64,000 nt of DNA, from the NCBI GenBank assembly GCA_963816065.1, contig CAWFJG010000024.1:124001-188000 (forward strand), written 5' to 3'. This document shows positions 1 to 9,689 of the stretch, one piece after another. A model generated the notes under the pieces. It saw only the letters and a list, made by a program, of their open reading frames with translations, had not been told where the DNA came from and ran no database searches. A program made the position numbers and the translations under genes. The DNA comes from Roseiarcus sp963816065 (GTDB lineage Bacteria > Pseudomonadota > Alphaproteobacteria > Rhizobiales > Beijerinckiaceae). The number at the start of each line of letters is the position of its first letter. The stretch's first letter is position 1.

Positions 1-118
1 GCAGGGCGGTCTTGCTCCTGTTCAGGATCGTCACGTCGTGGCCGGCGGCCAGCGAGGCCTCGACGCAGGGCGCCGAAATCTGCCCGGTGCCGCCGATGTA
101 AAGGACGCTGAGCGCCAT
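1..118 (-). CDS. NAD(P)-dependent epimerase/dehydratase-type protein, N-terminal part only
   Basis: Only the first 39 codons lie in the window; the gene runs off the left edge. The start is the ATG read from 118 to 116. The translation opens with a short beta strand, the dinucleotide-binding loop GGTGQIS and, after a helix, VTILNRS, the usual beginning of extended short-chain dehydrogenase/epimerase proteins that bind NAD(P) with a Rossmann fold. The substrate cannot be told from so little. The disrupted GntR-type regulator lies just upstream on the same strand, so this may be its target; an AT-rich stretch with an ATAGAA motif at 149-154 lies between them. This is an inference from position only. 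Confidence 0.7.
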   Translation of the reverse strand, partial: MALSVLYIGGTGQISAPCVEASLAAGHDVTILNRSKTAL

Positions 119-229
119 AGATGGGTTCCTGGCTTAGAAGTACAGTATATAGAATCTGGCACAAACAATATATAATATGGGCGCATTGACAAGAGCCCGA
201 TTGCCGGGTTCGTCGTCCGGCCCGCGAGC

Positions 230-967
230 TCAGGTCGCGGACTCGGGCGTCGCATTTCGCGCTCCGCGCGCGGCCTCGGCGAGCTTCGCCTCGCGGACGA
301 CGTTCGTCCGCGCCAAGCGCATCAGGCTGAGCAGGTCTTCGCCCGCGCCCCGAACATGCTCGATCGCTGACCCGCGCGGCCGCCTCGAGCGTCGCCCGCC
401 GCGATCGCTTCGGTGATGTTCGCGATGCTGGGCGATCCGCTGACGCAGGCGCGACAGCGTGACCGGCAGCTTGGCGCGGGTGGCGTTAATGATGCCGGCG
501 TACCGCTCCATCGCCTCGATCGCCGGAATGTTGAATTCGCCCTCGAGGATGATGGCGTGGAAATCCCGATTGGCGGCCTCGAGCGCCTCGAAATCGCTCG
601 GCCGGTCAAGCAGCCACCTCGGCGAAGGTCGCCGCTGCGGCCGCGCAGACGGTCGAGATCGGCGAGCGTCGCCCGATGACAGAAGCGGCGCACGAAGATC
701 GGCTCGATCGCCTCGCGAATCTCGAAGATGTTGCGGATGAAATCGTCGTCGACGGCGCGCACCCGCGCGCCCTGGTTGGGATTGGCGACGACGAAGCCCT
801 CGCCCTGGAGCCGCCACAGGGCCTCTCGCACCGGGTTGGCGCTCACCCCGTAGCGCGCGGCAAGCTCTTCGGTCTTGAGCCACGCGCCCGGCTCGATGGA
901 CGCCGGCGACGATGTCCCGGCGGAGGTCGCTGGTGACGCGGTGGGAAAGGCTCGAATTTTTAGTCAT
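230..967 (-). pseudogene. GntR-family (FCD-domain) transcriptional regulator, multiply frameshifted
   Basis: A GntR regulator can be rebuilt only by changing reading frame at least three times. From the ATG at 967 it begins MTKNSSLSHRVTSDLRRDIVAG. The winged-helix region (TEELAARYGVSANPVREALW) is in a second frame, entered near 900. The FCD ligand domain starts in that frame (IRNIFEIREAIEPIFVRRF), moves back near 630 (DFEALEAANRDFH), and shifts twice more near 400 around ITEAIAAGDA. FCD regulators bind small acids or sugars and often repress a neighbouring catabolic operon. Either the gene is dead or the consensus contains indels; frameshifts in essential genes elsewhere in this window make the second option serious. 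The family call is firm, the functional state is not. Confidence 0.8.
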
Positions 968-1030
968 CGGTGTCGCCGCAAGGGGTTTCAGAGGCCGCAC
1001 GTCCTGATCTGTGTCAAGGGCAAAAAGACT

Positions 1031-1053
1031 ATAGAAAGTTTTCAGAATTCTAT
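1031..1053. promoter_or_regulatory. Possible GntR-type operator (inverted repeat)
   Basis: ATAGAA at 1031-1036 and TTCTAT at 1048-1053 form a perfect inverted repeat with an 11-base spacer, in an AT-rich island about 65 bases upstream of the regulator start at 967. The same half site, ATAGAA, recurs at 149-154 in the AT-rich region before the epimerase gene. This would fit autoregulation plus control of the neighbour, but it is based on two short matches. Confidence 0.3.
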
Positions 1054-1105
1054 GCATTATAGCGAATGCCGCAAGGCGGAGGAACCCCAAGGATCCAAAC
1101 CCCGT

Positions 1106-1638
1106 GAAGGTCGACCCGCGTCGAAGTTTTCCTGGTCGGCCGCGAGTGGAACAACCTCGTCGTCGCCCGCGATCGGCGAGGGGACCATGAAGTGGCAGGC
1201 GGCTATCTGCCCGTCTCCTTCCATTGTCCGTCCGGGCCGGTCGCCTCGTCGGCGATCTTGCAACTGAACGCCGTGACGAAGAACATCGTTCGCCAGGAGT
1301 TTTTTTCGGACTTCGACACGGAGTGGCGGACGACGCTGATCAGCAATCCCGGCCCCGGTCGACGGCGGCTATGCGGTCTGCGCGCTGCCGGGGCTCGGCG
1401 GCATCGACGCCTGTGCGGACCGGCGCCGGGCCACGTTCCTCCGTTTTTCGCGTTCTCACCGGGGTCGGCGAGGACGCTTGGTGCTGGAGGTCGGCGCCGC
1501 TTGACCGGCCGCGAGAAGCGTCGAAAAAAAGTATTGACCGCGACCGGCGCTCTGAATATGGTCCGCGCGCTTTCGGCAGGTCGTAGGGCTTCGCTGTACG
1601 GGACGCCGCGTCCGGTACCCAACGGTTCTAAACACTGA
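1106..1638 (+). other. Unrecognised decayed coding region
   Basis: No family was recognised. The frame open from about 1106 gives protein-like text (VEVFLVGREWNNLVVARD, LQLNAVTKNIVRQEFF, FSDFDTEW) with codon use like the neighbours. Near 1355 the plausible continuation (VDGGYAVCALPGLGG) moves to another frame. No good start codon or ribosome-binding site is visible. It is probably the remains of a gene. The rest of the 968-1860 gap contains the str operon promoter candidate and the rpsL leader. Confidence 0.3.
1534..1562 (+). promoter_or_regulatory. Putative sigma-70-type promoter of the str/S10 operon
   Basis: TTGACC at 1534-1539 and TATGGT at 1557-1562 are separated by exactly 17 bases, about 300 bases upstream of rpsL. 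No better promoter was seen between here and rpsL. It would give a leader of roughly 290 nt, long enough for translational or transcriptional control. Confidence 0.45.
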
Positions 1639-1660
1639 CGATCTCATCGACGAGCCATTT

Positions 1661-1678
1661 CCGGCCCCTGGGGGCCGG
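1661..1678 (+). other. Strong GC hairpin in the rpsL leader
   Basis: CCGGCCCC (1661-1668) and GGGGCCGG (1671-1678) are perfect complements separated by TG, so a 7-bp stem with a four-base loop can form. There is no following T-run, so it is not a clear terminator. It may be an attenuator or end protection in the leader of the ribosomal operon. Confidence 0.3.
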
Positions 1679-1860
1679 TCCTGTTCGCATGATCGCGGAT
1701 CGACCGTGATCCTCTGCTTTCGGCGGCGCCCGAACCCGGATGAGGGTTCATGGGGCGCTGTTGGTTTCGTGCGTTGCGAGAAGCGGCGCGTGGACGATGA
1801 GCGACGCATTTCAGTCGGCCGCGAGGCCGGCGTCAAGGAACGGGAAGTTAAGGGCTCGAC

Positions 1861-2232
1861 ATGCCGACGATTAGCCAGTTGATCCGCAAGCCGCGGCAAC
1901 CGAAGACCTACCGTGAGAAAGCCCGCCATCTCGAGGCGAGCCCGCAGAAGCGCGGCGTCTGCACGCGCGTCTACACCACGACCCCAAAGAAGCCGAACTC
2001 GGCTTTGCGTAAGGTCGCCAAGGTGCGCCTCACCAACGGCTTCGAGGTCATCGGCTACATCCCCGGCGAGGGCCACAACCTGCAGGAGCACTCGGTCGTC
2101 ATGATCCGCGGCGGTCGCGTCAAGGATCTGCCGGGCGTGCGTTACCATATCCTGCGCGGCGTGCTCGACACGCAGGGCGTCAAGGATCGCAAGCAGCGCC
2201 GTTCGAAGTACGGCGCCAAGCGGCCGAAGTGA
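1861..2232 (+). CDS. rpsL: 30S ribosomal protein S12
   Basis: A 123-residue protein with the standard S12 sequence, a component of the decoding centre of the small subunit. The two loops that touch the A site are intact: TTPKKPNSALRK around residue 43 and GRVKDLPGVRYH around residue 88. No classical streptomycin-resistance substitution is visible at the lysines or the proline there. It is the first gene of the str block and is followed after 26 bases by rpsG. The upstream leader is about 300 bases with a promoter candidate and a GC hairpin. The ribosome-binding site before the ATG is weak (GGGAAG, 14 bases upstream). Confidence 0.98.
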   Translation: MPTISQLIRKPRQPKTYREKARHLEASPQKRGVCTRVYTTTPKKPNSALRKVAKVRLTNGFEVIGYIPGEGHNLQEHSVVMIRGGRVKDLPGVRYHILRGVLDTQGVKDRKQRRSKYGAKRPK

Positions 2233-2258
2233 TCAAGTTACAGGATTAGGAGCAGGCC

Positions 2259-2729
2259 ATGTCCCGCCGGCACAGCGCTGAGAAGCGTGAAATCATCCCC
2301 GACGCCAAATTCGGCGACATTGTTGTCGCGAAGTTCATGAACACGATCATGTACGAGGGGAAGAAGTCGGTCGCTGAGCGAATCGTCTACGGCGCCCTCG
2401 AAAGCGTCGAGGCGAAGGCCAAGAGCGATCCGCTGGCTGTCTTCAAACAGGCTCTCGAAAACGTCGCGCCTGCGGTTGAGGTCCGTTCTCGCCGCGTCGG
2501 CGGCGCGACTTACCAGGTGCCGGTCGAAGTCCGCACCGACCGCCGCCAGGCGCTGGCGATTCGCTGGATCATTTCCGCGGCCCGCGACCGCAACGACAAG
2601 ACAATGGTGGACCGCCTTTCGGCCGAGCTTCTCGACGCCTCCAACAACCGCGGCGCCGCGGTGAAGAAGCGGGAAGACACGCATCGTATGGCGGAAGCCA
2701 ACCGCGCCTTCGCCCATTATCGCTGGTAA
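2259..2729 (+). CDS. rpsG: 30S ribosomal protein S7
   Basis: S7, 156 residues, the usual length. It nucleates assembly of the 3' domain of 16S rRNA and lines the E site. The N-terminal MSRRHSAEKREI and the helical core with KSVAERIVYGALE are typical. In enterobacteria S7 represses translation of the str operon by binding the rpsL-rpsG spacer; here that spacer is only 26 bases and includes the ribosome-binding site TTAGGAG, so the same mechanism cannot be assumed. fusA follows after 26 bases. Confidence 0.98.
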   Translation: MSRRHSAEKREIIPDAKFGDIVVAKFMNTIMYEGKKSVAERIVYGALESVEAKAKSDPLAVFKQALENVAPAVEVRSRRVGGATYQVPVEVRTDRRQALAIRWIISAARDRNDKTMVDRLSAELLDASNNRGAAVKKREDTHRMAEANRAFAHYRW

Positions 2730-2755
2730 GCAGCCACGCAACCGGGATCAGGATC

Positions 2756-4831
2756 ATGGCGCGCAGCCACGCTATCGAAGACTACCGCAATTTCGGCATT
2801 ATGGCCCACATCGACGCCGGAAAGACGACGACGACGGAGCGCATCCTCTATTACTCCGGCAAGTCCCACAAGATCGGTGAAGTCCACGACGGCGCTGCGA
2901 CCATGGATTGGATGGAGCAGGAGCAGGAGCGCGGCATCACCATCACCTCCGCAGCCACCACCACATTCTGGCATGACAAGCGCCTCAACATCATCGACAC
3001 GCCCGGCCACGTCGACTTCACCATCGAGGTCGAGCGCAGCTTGCGTGTGCTCGACGGCGCGGTATGCGTGCTCGACGGCAACCAGGGCGTCGAACCGCAG
3101 ACCGAGACGGTCTGGCGCCAGGCCGACAAGTACGGCGTGCCGCGCGTCGTATTCGTCAACAAGATGGACAAGATCGGCGCCGACTTCTTTCGCTGCGTCG
3201 AGGAGATCAACACCAAGGTGGGCGGCCGTCCGATCTGCATCCAGCTGCCGATCGGGTCAGAGTTGAATTTTCATGGCGTTATCGACCTCCTGCGCATGAA
3301 GGCTGTCGTTTGGGAAGACGAGGGGCTGGGCGCCAAATATCACGACGAGGAGATCCCAGCTGAGCTCAAGCCGAGAGCTGAGGAGTATCGTCATGCGCTC
3401 GTCGAGGCCGCCGTCGAAATGGACGACGACGTGATGGCGGCCTATCTCGACGGCCACGAGCCCGATATCGACACGCTGAAGGCGATGATCCGCAAGGCTG
3501 TCAGGCAGATCGCCTTCGTGCCGGTGCTGTGCGGCTCGGCCTTCAAGAACAAGGGTGTGCAGCCGCTGCTCGACGCGGTCGTCGACTACCTCCCATCGCC
3601 GGTCGATCGCGGCGGCATCAAGGGCCACGACGTCGACACTGGCGAGGAGGTCGTTCGACTGCCGAAGGACTCCGAGCCCTTCTCCATGCTCGGCTTCAAG
3701 ATCATGGATGACCCGTTCGTCGGCACGATTACTTTTTGCCGCGTCTATTCGGGCAAGATCGAGTCAGGCACGACCGTGCTCAACTCGACCAAGGACAAGA
3801 AGGAGCGCGTTGGCCGCATGCTGCTCATGCACGCCAACAACCGCGAGGACATCAAGGAAGCCTACGCGGGCGATATCGTTGCGCTCGCCGGCCTCAAGGA
3901 CACTCGCACCGGCGATACGCTCTGCGATGCGATGAAGCCGGTGATTCTCGAGAAGATGGAGTTCCCGGAGCCGGTCATCGAGATCGCCATCGAACCGAAG
4001 TCGAAGGCCGATCAGGAGAAACTCGGCGTCGCGCTGGCGAAGCTCGCGGCGGAGGATCCGTCGTTCCGCGTCTCGACCGATCCGGAGTTTGGCCAGACCA
4101 TCTTGAAGGGGATGGGGGAGCTCCATCTCGATATCAAGGTCGACATTCTGAAACGCACTTACAGGGTCGACGCCAATATCGGCGCCCCCCAGGTCGCCTA
4201 CCGAGAGAAGCTGACCAAGAAGACCGAGATCGACTACACCCACAAGAAGCAGTCGGGCGGCTCGGGTCAGTTCGCCAAGGTCAAGATCGTGTTCGAGCCG
4301 GCCGAGCCCGGCGCCGGCTCATCGTTTGAATCGAAGATCGTCGGCGGCGCGGTGCCGAAGGAGTACATCCCCGGCGTCGAGAAGGGCTTCCAGAGCGTTC
4401 TGGGTTCCGGCGTGCTCGCGGGCTTTCCGGTGGTCGACGTCAAGGCGACGCTGGTTGACGGAGCCTACCATGACGTCGATTCTTCGGCGCTCGCCTTCGA
4501 AATCGCTTCCCGCGCCGCGTTCCGCGAGGGGCTGCAGAAGGGCGGTTCGGTCCTGCTCGAACCGATCATGAAAGTGGAGGTCGTGAGTCCGGAAGAGCAC
4601 ACCGGCTTCGTGATGGGTGATCTCCTCTCGCGTCGCGGTCACGTGCAGGGCCAGGACATGCGCGCCAATGCGGCGGTGATCAACGCGATGGTGCCGCTCT
4701 CGAACATGTTCGGCTACGTCAACCAGCTGCGTTCTGGAACGCAAGGGCGCGCCAACTTCACGATGCAGTTCGATCACTACGAGCAGGTCCCGGCGAATAT
4801 CGCGTCCGAGATCATCGAGAAGTTCAAGTAA
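2756..4831 (+). CDS. fusA: Translation elongation factor G
   Basis: EF-G, 691 residues, the GTPase that drives ribosomal translocation and, with the recycling factor, splits post-termination ribosomes. The G domain shows the P-loop AHIDAGKTT (residues 17-25), RGITI in switch I near 60, DTPGH near 82 and NKMD near 136. The later beta-barrel and domain IV (GGSGQFAKVKI, HDVDSSALAFEIA) are complete, so this is a full-length canonical factor and not a tetracycline-protection paralogue. It lies between rpsG and tuf in the normal str order, with no frameshift over 2 kb. Confidence 0.98.
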   Translation: MARSHAIEDYRNFGIMAHIDAGKTTTTERILYYSGKSHKIGEVHDGAATMDWMEQEQERGITITSAATTTFWHDKRLNIIDTPGHVDFTIEVERSLRVLDGAVCVLDGNQGVEPQTETVWRQADKYGVPRVVFVNKMDKIGADFFRCVEEINTKVGGRPICIQLPIGSELNFHGVIDLLRMKAVVWEDEGLGAKYHDEEIPAELKPRAEEYRHALVEAAVEMDDDVMAAYLDGHEPDIDTLKAMIRKAVRQIAFVPVLCGSAFKNKGVQPLLDAVVDYLPSPVDRGGIKGHDVDTGEEVVRLPKDSEPFSMLGFKIMDDPFVGTITFCRVYSGKIESGTTVLNSTKDKKERVGRMLLMHANNREDIKEAYAGDIVALAGLKDTRTGDTLCDAMKPVILEKMEFPEPVIEIAIEPKSKADQEKLGVALAKLAAEDPSFRVSTDPEFGQTILKGMGELHLDIKVDILKRTYRVDANIGAPQVAYREKLTKKTEIDYTHKKQSGGSGQFAKVKIVFEPAEPGAGSSFESKIVGGAVPKEYIPGVEKGFQSVLGSGVLAGFPVVDVKATLVDGAYHDVDSSALAFEIASRAAFREGLQKGGSVLLEPIMKVEVVSPEEHTGFVMGDLLSRRGHVQGQDMRANAAVINAMVPLSNMFGYVNQLRSGTQGRANFTMQFDHYEQVPANIASEIIEKFK

Positions 4832-4879
4832 GGCGTATCGCCCCGCGTCGAAGGTAAGGCCTCGAAAAGGAGTTCGGTT

Positions 4880-6070
<1,191 letters not shown>

Positions 6071-6090
6071 GGCTTACGACCAGCGAACCA

Positions 6091-6116
6091 TGACGGGGCG
6101 GTTGTGCGTCCCGTCA
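6091..6116 (+). other. Hairpin in the tuf-rpsJ spacer
   Basis: TGACGGG (6091-6097) and CCCGTCA (6110-6116) form a perfect 7-bp stem with a 12-base loop, just after the tuf stop. There is no T-run, so it is more likely an mRNA processing or stability element separating the str and S10 parts than a factor-independent terminator. Confidence 0.35.
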
Positions 6117-6137
6117 GCGCCGGCAAGGATAGATAGA

Positions 6138-6446
6138 ATGAACACGACAAACATCCGGATCCGTCTCAAGGCGTTCGATCACCGTGTGCTCGACGCTTCG
6201 ACGAAGGAGATCGTGTCCACGGCCAAGCGCACCGGCGCCAGGGTTCGCGGGCCAATTCCGCTGCCGACGCGGATTGAGAAGTTCACGGTGAACCGTTCGC
6301 CGCACGTCGACAAGAAATCGAGGGAGCAGTTCGAGATTCGCACGCACAAGCGCGTGCTCGACATCGTCGATCCGACCCCGCAGACGGTCGACGCGCTGAT
6401 GAAGCTCGACCTCGCCGCGGGCGTCGACGTCGAGATTAAGCTCTAA
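6138..6446 (+). CDS. rpsJ: 30S ribosomal protein S10
   Basis: S10, 102 residues, a head protein of the small subunit that also serves as the antitermination factor NusE. The conserved start NIRIRLKAFDHRVLD and the long loop KFTVNRSPHVDKKSREQFE are present. The frame is open further upstream, but the ATG at 6138 gives the universal N-terminus and has the purine-rich AAGGATAGATAG just before it. It opens the S10 block and is followed after 58 bases by rplC. Confidence 0.97.
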   Translation: MNTTNIRIRLKAFDHRVLDASTKEIVSTAKRTGARVRGPIPLPTRIEKFTVNRSPHVDKKSREQFEIRTHKRVLDIVDPTPQTVDALMKLDLAAGVDVEIKL

Positions 6447-6504
6447 GGATTTGCCGGGCGCCTCTGCGGCTCTTCCCGCACACGCCCTCGAAGGATAAAC
6501 GCCA

Positions 6505-7227
6505 ATGCGTTCAGGCATCATCGCAAAGAAGCTGGGCATGTCCCGCATCTTCACCGACGCGGGCGAGCACGTGCCGGTCACGGTCCTCCAGGTCGAGGGC
6601 TGTCAGGTCGTCGCGCATCGCACGCAGGAAAAGAACGGATACACCGCCCTCCAGCTCGGCGTCGGCAAGGCCAAGGTCAAAAACGTGTCCAAGGCCGAGC
6701 GCGGACGGTTCGCCATCGCGCATGTCGAGCCGAAGATGCGCCTGGCCGAGTTTCGAGTGGCCGAGGATAAGCTCATTCCGGTGGGAGCCGAGATCACGGC
6801 CGATCATTTTGCCGTTGGACAATTTGTCGACGTTACCGGCGTGACGATCGGCAAGGGCTTCGCCGGACCGATGAAGCGCTGGAACTTCGGCGGATTGCGC
6901 GCCACCCACGGCGTGTCGGTCTCACATCGCTCGCATGGCTCGACCGGCGGTCGTCAGGACCCCGGCAAGACTTGGAAAAACAAGAAGATGGCCGGCCACA
7001 TGGGCGGCGAGAACGTGACGACCCAGAACCTGCGCGTCGTGCAGACGGACGTCGAGCGCGGGCTGATCCTGGTGCAGGGTTCGGTGCCGGGCAACGCTGG
7101 CGGCTGGATCGCCGTGCGCGATGCGGTGAAGAAGCCGCTGCCGAAGGACGCGCCGGTGCCCGGCAAGTTCCGAATTCACGAGGCGGCCGACGCCGCTGCG
7201 CCGGCCGAAGCGCCGAAGGGAGAGTGA
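6505..7227 (+). CDS. rplC: 50S ribosomal protein L3
   Basis: L3, 240 residues, an early-assembly protein that reaches the peptidyl-transferase centre. The long loop with GFAGPMKRWNFGG and the SHRSHGSTGGRQDPGKTWK region, which enters the rRNA core and carries the glutamine that is methylated in many bacteria, are intact. The alanine/proline-rich C-terminal tail (AADAAAPAEAPKGE) is a mild extension. rplD starts five bases after its stop, so the two are probably translationally coupled. Confidence 0.97.
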   Translation: MRSGIIAKKLGMSRIFTDAGEHVPVTVLQVEGCQVVAHRTQEKNGYTALQLGVGKAKVKNVSKAERGRFAIAHVEPKMRLAEFRVAEDKLIPVGAEITADHFAVGQFVDVTGVTIGKGFAGPMKRWNFGGLRATHGVSVSHRSHGSTGGRQDPGKTWKNKKMAGHMGGENVTTQNLRVVQTDVERGLILVQGSVPGNAGGWIAVRDAVKKPLPKDAPVPGKFRIHEAADAAAPAEAPKGE

Positions 7228-7232
7228 CGATC

Positions 7233-7853
7233 ATGAAATTCGACATGACGTCGATGGACGGCGCGGCCGCAGGCTCGGTCGAGCTCGACGACGCGATCTT
7301 CGGCCTTGAACCCCGCGCCGATTTGATCGCCCGCATGGTGCGCTGGCAGCTCGCCAAACGCCAGGCTGGCGACCACCGGACGCTCGGCCGCGCAGAAATC
7401 AACCGCACCGGAAAGAAGATGTACAAACAGAAGGGCACTGGCGGCGCCCGTCACGGCTCGGCCCGCGTGCCGCAGTTCCGCGGCGGCGGGCGCGCCATGG
7501 GCCCGGTGCTGCGGAGCCACGCGCATGACCTGCCGAAGAAGGTGCGCGCGCTGGCGCTACGACATGCGCTTTCCGCCAAAGTTCGCGCCGGCGGCCTCGT
7601 GGTGTGGGAGAAGGCGGAGCTGGCCGAAGGCAAGACCAAGGTCCTGCGCAACTCCTTCGCCAAGGCCTCGATCGCCAACGCGCTCATCATCGACGGCGCC
7701 GAGGTTCACGAGAACTTCGCTATCGCGGCGCGGAACCTTCCCCAGATTGACGTCCTGCCCGCTCAGGGCATCAACGTCTACGACATCATGCGCCGCGAGA
7801 AGCTCGTGCTGACCAAAGGTGCGATCCAAGCGCTGGAGGCGCGGTTCAAATGA
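7233..7853 (+). CDS. rplD: 50S ribosomal protein L4
   Basis: L4, 206 residues, lining the nascent-peptide tunnel. The conserved loop with TGRAEINRTGKKMYKQKGTG (one substitution-rich segment) and ARHGSARVPQFRGGG identifies it. The start is the ATG at 7233, five bases after the rplC stop, with GAGAG upstream; the same frame stays open further upstream across rplC but that part is not L4. In gamma-proteobacteria L4 feeds back on the S10 operon; whether that holds here cannot be read. Its stop overlaps the rplW start (ATGA). Confidence 0.97.
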   Translation: MKFDMTSMDGAAAGSVELDDAIFGLEPRADLIARMVRWQLAKRQAGDHRTLGRAEINRTGKKMYKQKGTGGARHGSARVPQFRGGGRAMGPVLRSHAHDLPKKVRALALRHALSAKVRAGGLVVWEKAELAEGKTKVLRNSFAKASIANALIIDGAEVHENFAIAARNLPQIDVLPAQGINVYDIMRREKLVLTKGAIQALEARFK

Positions 7854-8146
7854 CAATGGACGCTCGCCACTACGACACGATCGTCGCGCCCGTGATCACG
7901 GAAAAGGCGACCATCGCGTCCGAAAATAACCAGGTCGTGTTCAAGGTCGCGCGCAACGCCACGAAACCGCAGATCAAGGCGGCGATCGAGAAACTGTTCG
8001 ACGTCAAGGTCACCGCGGTCAACACCCTTTTGCGCAAGGGCAAGAGCAAGGCGTTCCGCGGCGTCCGTGGCCGGCAGCAGGACATGAAGAAGGCCATCGT
8101 CACGCTAGCCGACGGCTATCGCATCGACGTGACCACCGGCCTCTAA
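7850..8146 (+). CDS. rplW: 50S ribosomal protein L23
   Basis: L23, 98 residues, at the tunnel exit where it docks trigger factor and the signal recognition particle. The conserved core PVITEKATIASENNQVVFKV and the segment with KVTAVNTLLRKGKSKAFRG are present. The ATG at 7850 overlaps the rplD stop by four bases; a second ATG six bases later is also possible. Gene order and spacing are those of a standard S10 operon. Confidence 0.97.
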   Translation: MTMDARHYDTIVAPVITEKATIASENNQVVFKVARNATKPQIKAAIEKLFDVKVTAVNTLLRKGKSKAFRGVRGRQQDMKKAIVTLADGYRIDVTTGL

Positions 8147-8159
8147 GGGTATCAGGACC

Positions 8160-8999
8160 ATGGCTCTCAAGACCTACAAGCCGACGACGCCGGGCCTTCG
8201 CCAATTGGCCATCGTCGACCGCAGCGAGCTTCATAAGGGCAAGCCCGTCAAGGCGCTGACCGTCGGCAAATCGGAGAAGGGCGGACGCAATAACCATGGC
8301 CGCGTCACGGTGCGCTTCCGCGGCGGCGGCCACAAGCAGTCGTATCGCATAGTCGACTTCAAGCGGCGCAAGCTCAACGTCGCCGGCAAGGTCGAGCGGA
8401 TCGAGTACGATCCGAACCGCACAAGCTTCATCGCCCTGATCCGCTACGCCGACAGCGAGCAGGCTTACATCATAGCGCCGCAGCGCCTGTCGGTCGGCGA
8501 CGAGGTGATCGCCGGTCAGCTGGTTGACGTGAAGCCGGGCAACGCGATGCCGCTCGCGAGCATTCCGGTCGGCACGATCGTCCACAATGTCGAGATGAAG
8601 ATCGGCAAGGGCGGCGCGATCGCACGCTCCGCCGGAACGTATGCGCAGATCGTCGGCCGCGACCAGGGCTACGTGTCGCTCCGCCTGAACTCGGGCGAGC
8701 AGCGGCTGATCCACGGCCAGTGCTTCGCCTCGATCGGCGCCGTGTCCAACCCGGACCACATGAACGCTTCTCTCGGCAAGGCGGGCCGCAACCGCTGGCT
8801 CGGGCGCCGCCCGCATAACCGAGGCGTCACCATGAACCCGGTCGATCACCCGCACGGCGGCGGCGAGGGCCGCACCTCGGGCGGCCGTCACCCGGTGTCT
8901 CCGTGGGGCAAGCCGACCAAGGGCAGCAAGACCCGCAGCAACAAGTCCACCGACAAGTTCATCGTCGCATCGCGGCATGCACGGAAGAAGAAGGGCTGA
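8160..8999 (+). CDS. rplB: 50S ribosomal protein L2
   Basis: L2, 279 residues, needed for subunit association and peptidyl transfer. The nearly invariant histidine loop PVDHPHGGGEGRT is intact near residue 227, and the C-terminal basic tail HARKKKG is normal. The N-terminal MALKTYKPTTPGLRQ is the canonical start, 13 bases after rplW. rpsS begins three bases after its stop. Confidence 0.98.
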   Translation: MALKTYKPTTPGLRQLAIVDRSELHKGKPVKALTVGKSEKGGRNNHGRVTVRFRGGGHKQSYRIVDFKRRKLNVAGKVERIEYDPNRTSFIALIRYADSEQAYIIAPQRLSVGDEVIAGQLVDVKPGNAMPLASIPVGTIVHNVEMKIGKGGAIARSAGTYAQIVGRDQGYVSLRLNSGEQRLIHGQCFASIGAVSNPDHMNASLGKAGRNRWLGRRPHNRGVTMNPVDHPHGGGEGRTSGGRHPVSPWGKPTKGSKTRSNKSTDKFIVASRHARKKKG

Positions 9000-9002
9000 G
9001 CC

Positions 9003-9281
9003 ATGACGCGCTCGATTTGGAAGGGGCCGTTCGTCGACGGCTATCTGTTGAGGAAAGCCGAGGCTTCGCGCGGTTCGGGACGCTCCGAGATCATCAAGAT
9101 CTGGAGCCGCCGCTCGACCATACTGCCGCAGTTCGTCGGCCTGACGTTCGGCGTTTACAATGGCCACAAGCACATTCCGGTGCTCGTGTCCGAGGAGATG
9201 ATCGGCCACAAGTTCGGAGAGTTTGCGCCGACGCGAACGTTCCACGGCCATTCCGCCGACAAGAAGGCGAAGAGGGCGTAA
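9003..9281 (+). CDS. rpsS: 30S ribosomal protein S19
   Basis: S19, 92 residues, a head protein that forms intersubunit bridges and binds close to S13. It starts MTRSIWKGPFVDGYLL and contains IKIWSRRSTILPQFVGLTF and GHKFGEFAPTRTFHGH, all standard. It is packed between rplB (three bases) and rplV (three bases), so it depends on coupled translation. Confidence 0.98.
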   Translation: MTRSIWKGPFVDGYLLRKAEASRGSGRSEIIKIWSRRSTILPQFVGLTFGVYNGHKHIPVLVSEEMIGHKFGEFAPTRTFHGHSADKKAKRA

Positions 9282-9284
9282 CCC

Positions 9285-9677
9285 ATGTCGAAGCAAGCCA
9301 ACCCGCGGCGTCTGGCCGATAACGAGGCGAAGGCGACCGTCCGCATGCTGCGGGTGAGCCCGCAGAAGCTGAACCTGCTCGCGCAGTTGATCCGCGGCAA
9401 GAAAGTCGCGACCGCGCTCGCTGACCTCGAGTTCTCGCGCAAGCGGATCTCGGTCGAGGTGAGGAAGGCGCTCGAATCCGCGATCGCCAACGCCGAGAAT
9501 AATCACGACCTCGACGTGGACGATCTAGTCGTCGCGCAGGCCTGGGTCGGCAAGGACATGGTGATGAAGCGCTTCAGCCCCCGCGCCCGTGGCCGGGCCG
9601 GCCGGATCGAGAAGCCGTTCGCCAACATCACGATCGTCGTGCGCGAAGTCGCCGCCGACGAAGCCAAAGCGGCGTAA
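9285..9677 (+). CDS. rplV: 50S ribosomal protein L22
   Basis: L22, 130 residues, whose beta hairpin lines the exit tunnel and takes part in macrolide contacts and stalling. Visible landmarks are RMLRVSPQKLNLLAQLIRGK, the helix ALESAIANAENNHDLD and the hairpin region MKRFSPRARGRAGRIEKPFA. No deletion in the hairpin is seen. A gap of 12 bases with AAGGAGAGG leads to rpsC. Confidence 0.97.
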   Translation: MSKQANPRRLADNEAKATVRMLRVSPQKLNLLAQLIRGKKVATALADLEFSRKRISVEVRKALESAIANAENNHDLDVDDLVVAQAWVGKDMVMKRFSPRARGRAGRIEKPFANITIVVREVAADEAKAA

Positions 9678-9689
9678 GGAGAGGCGACA

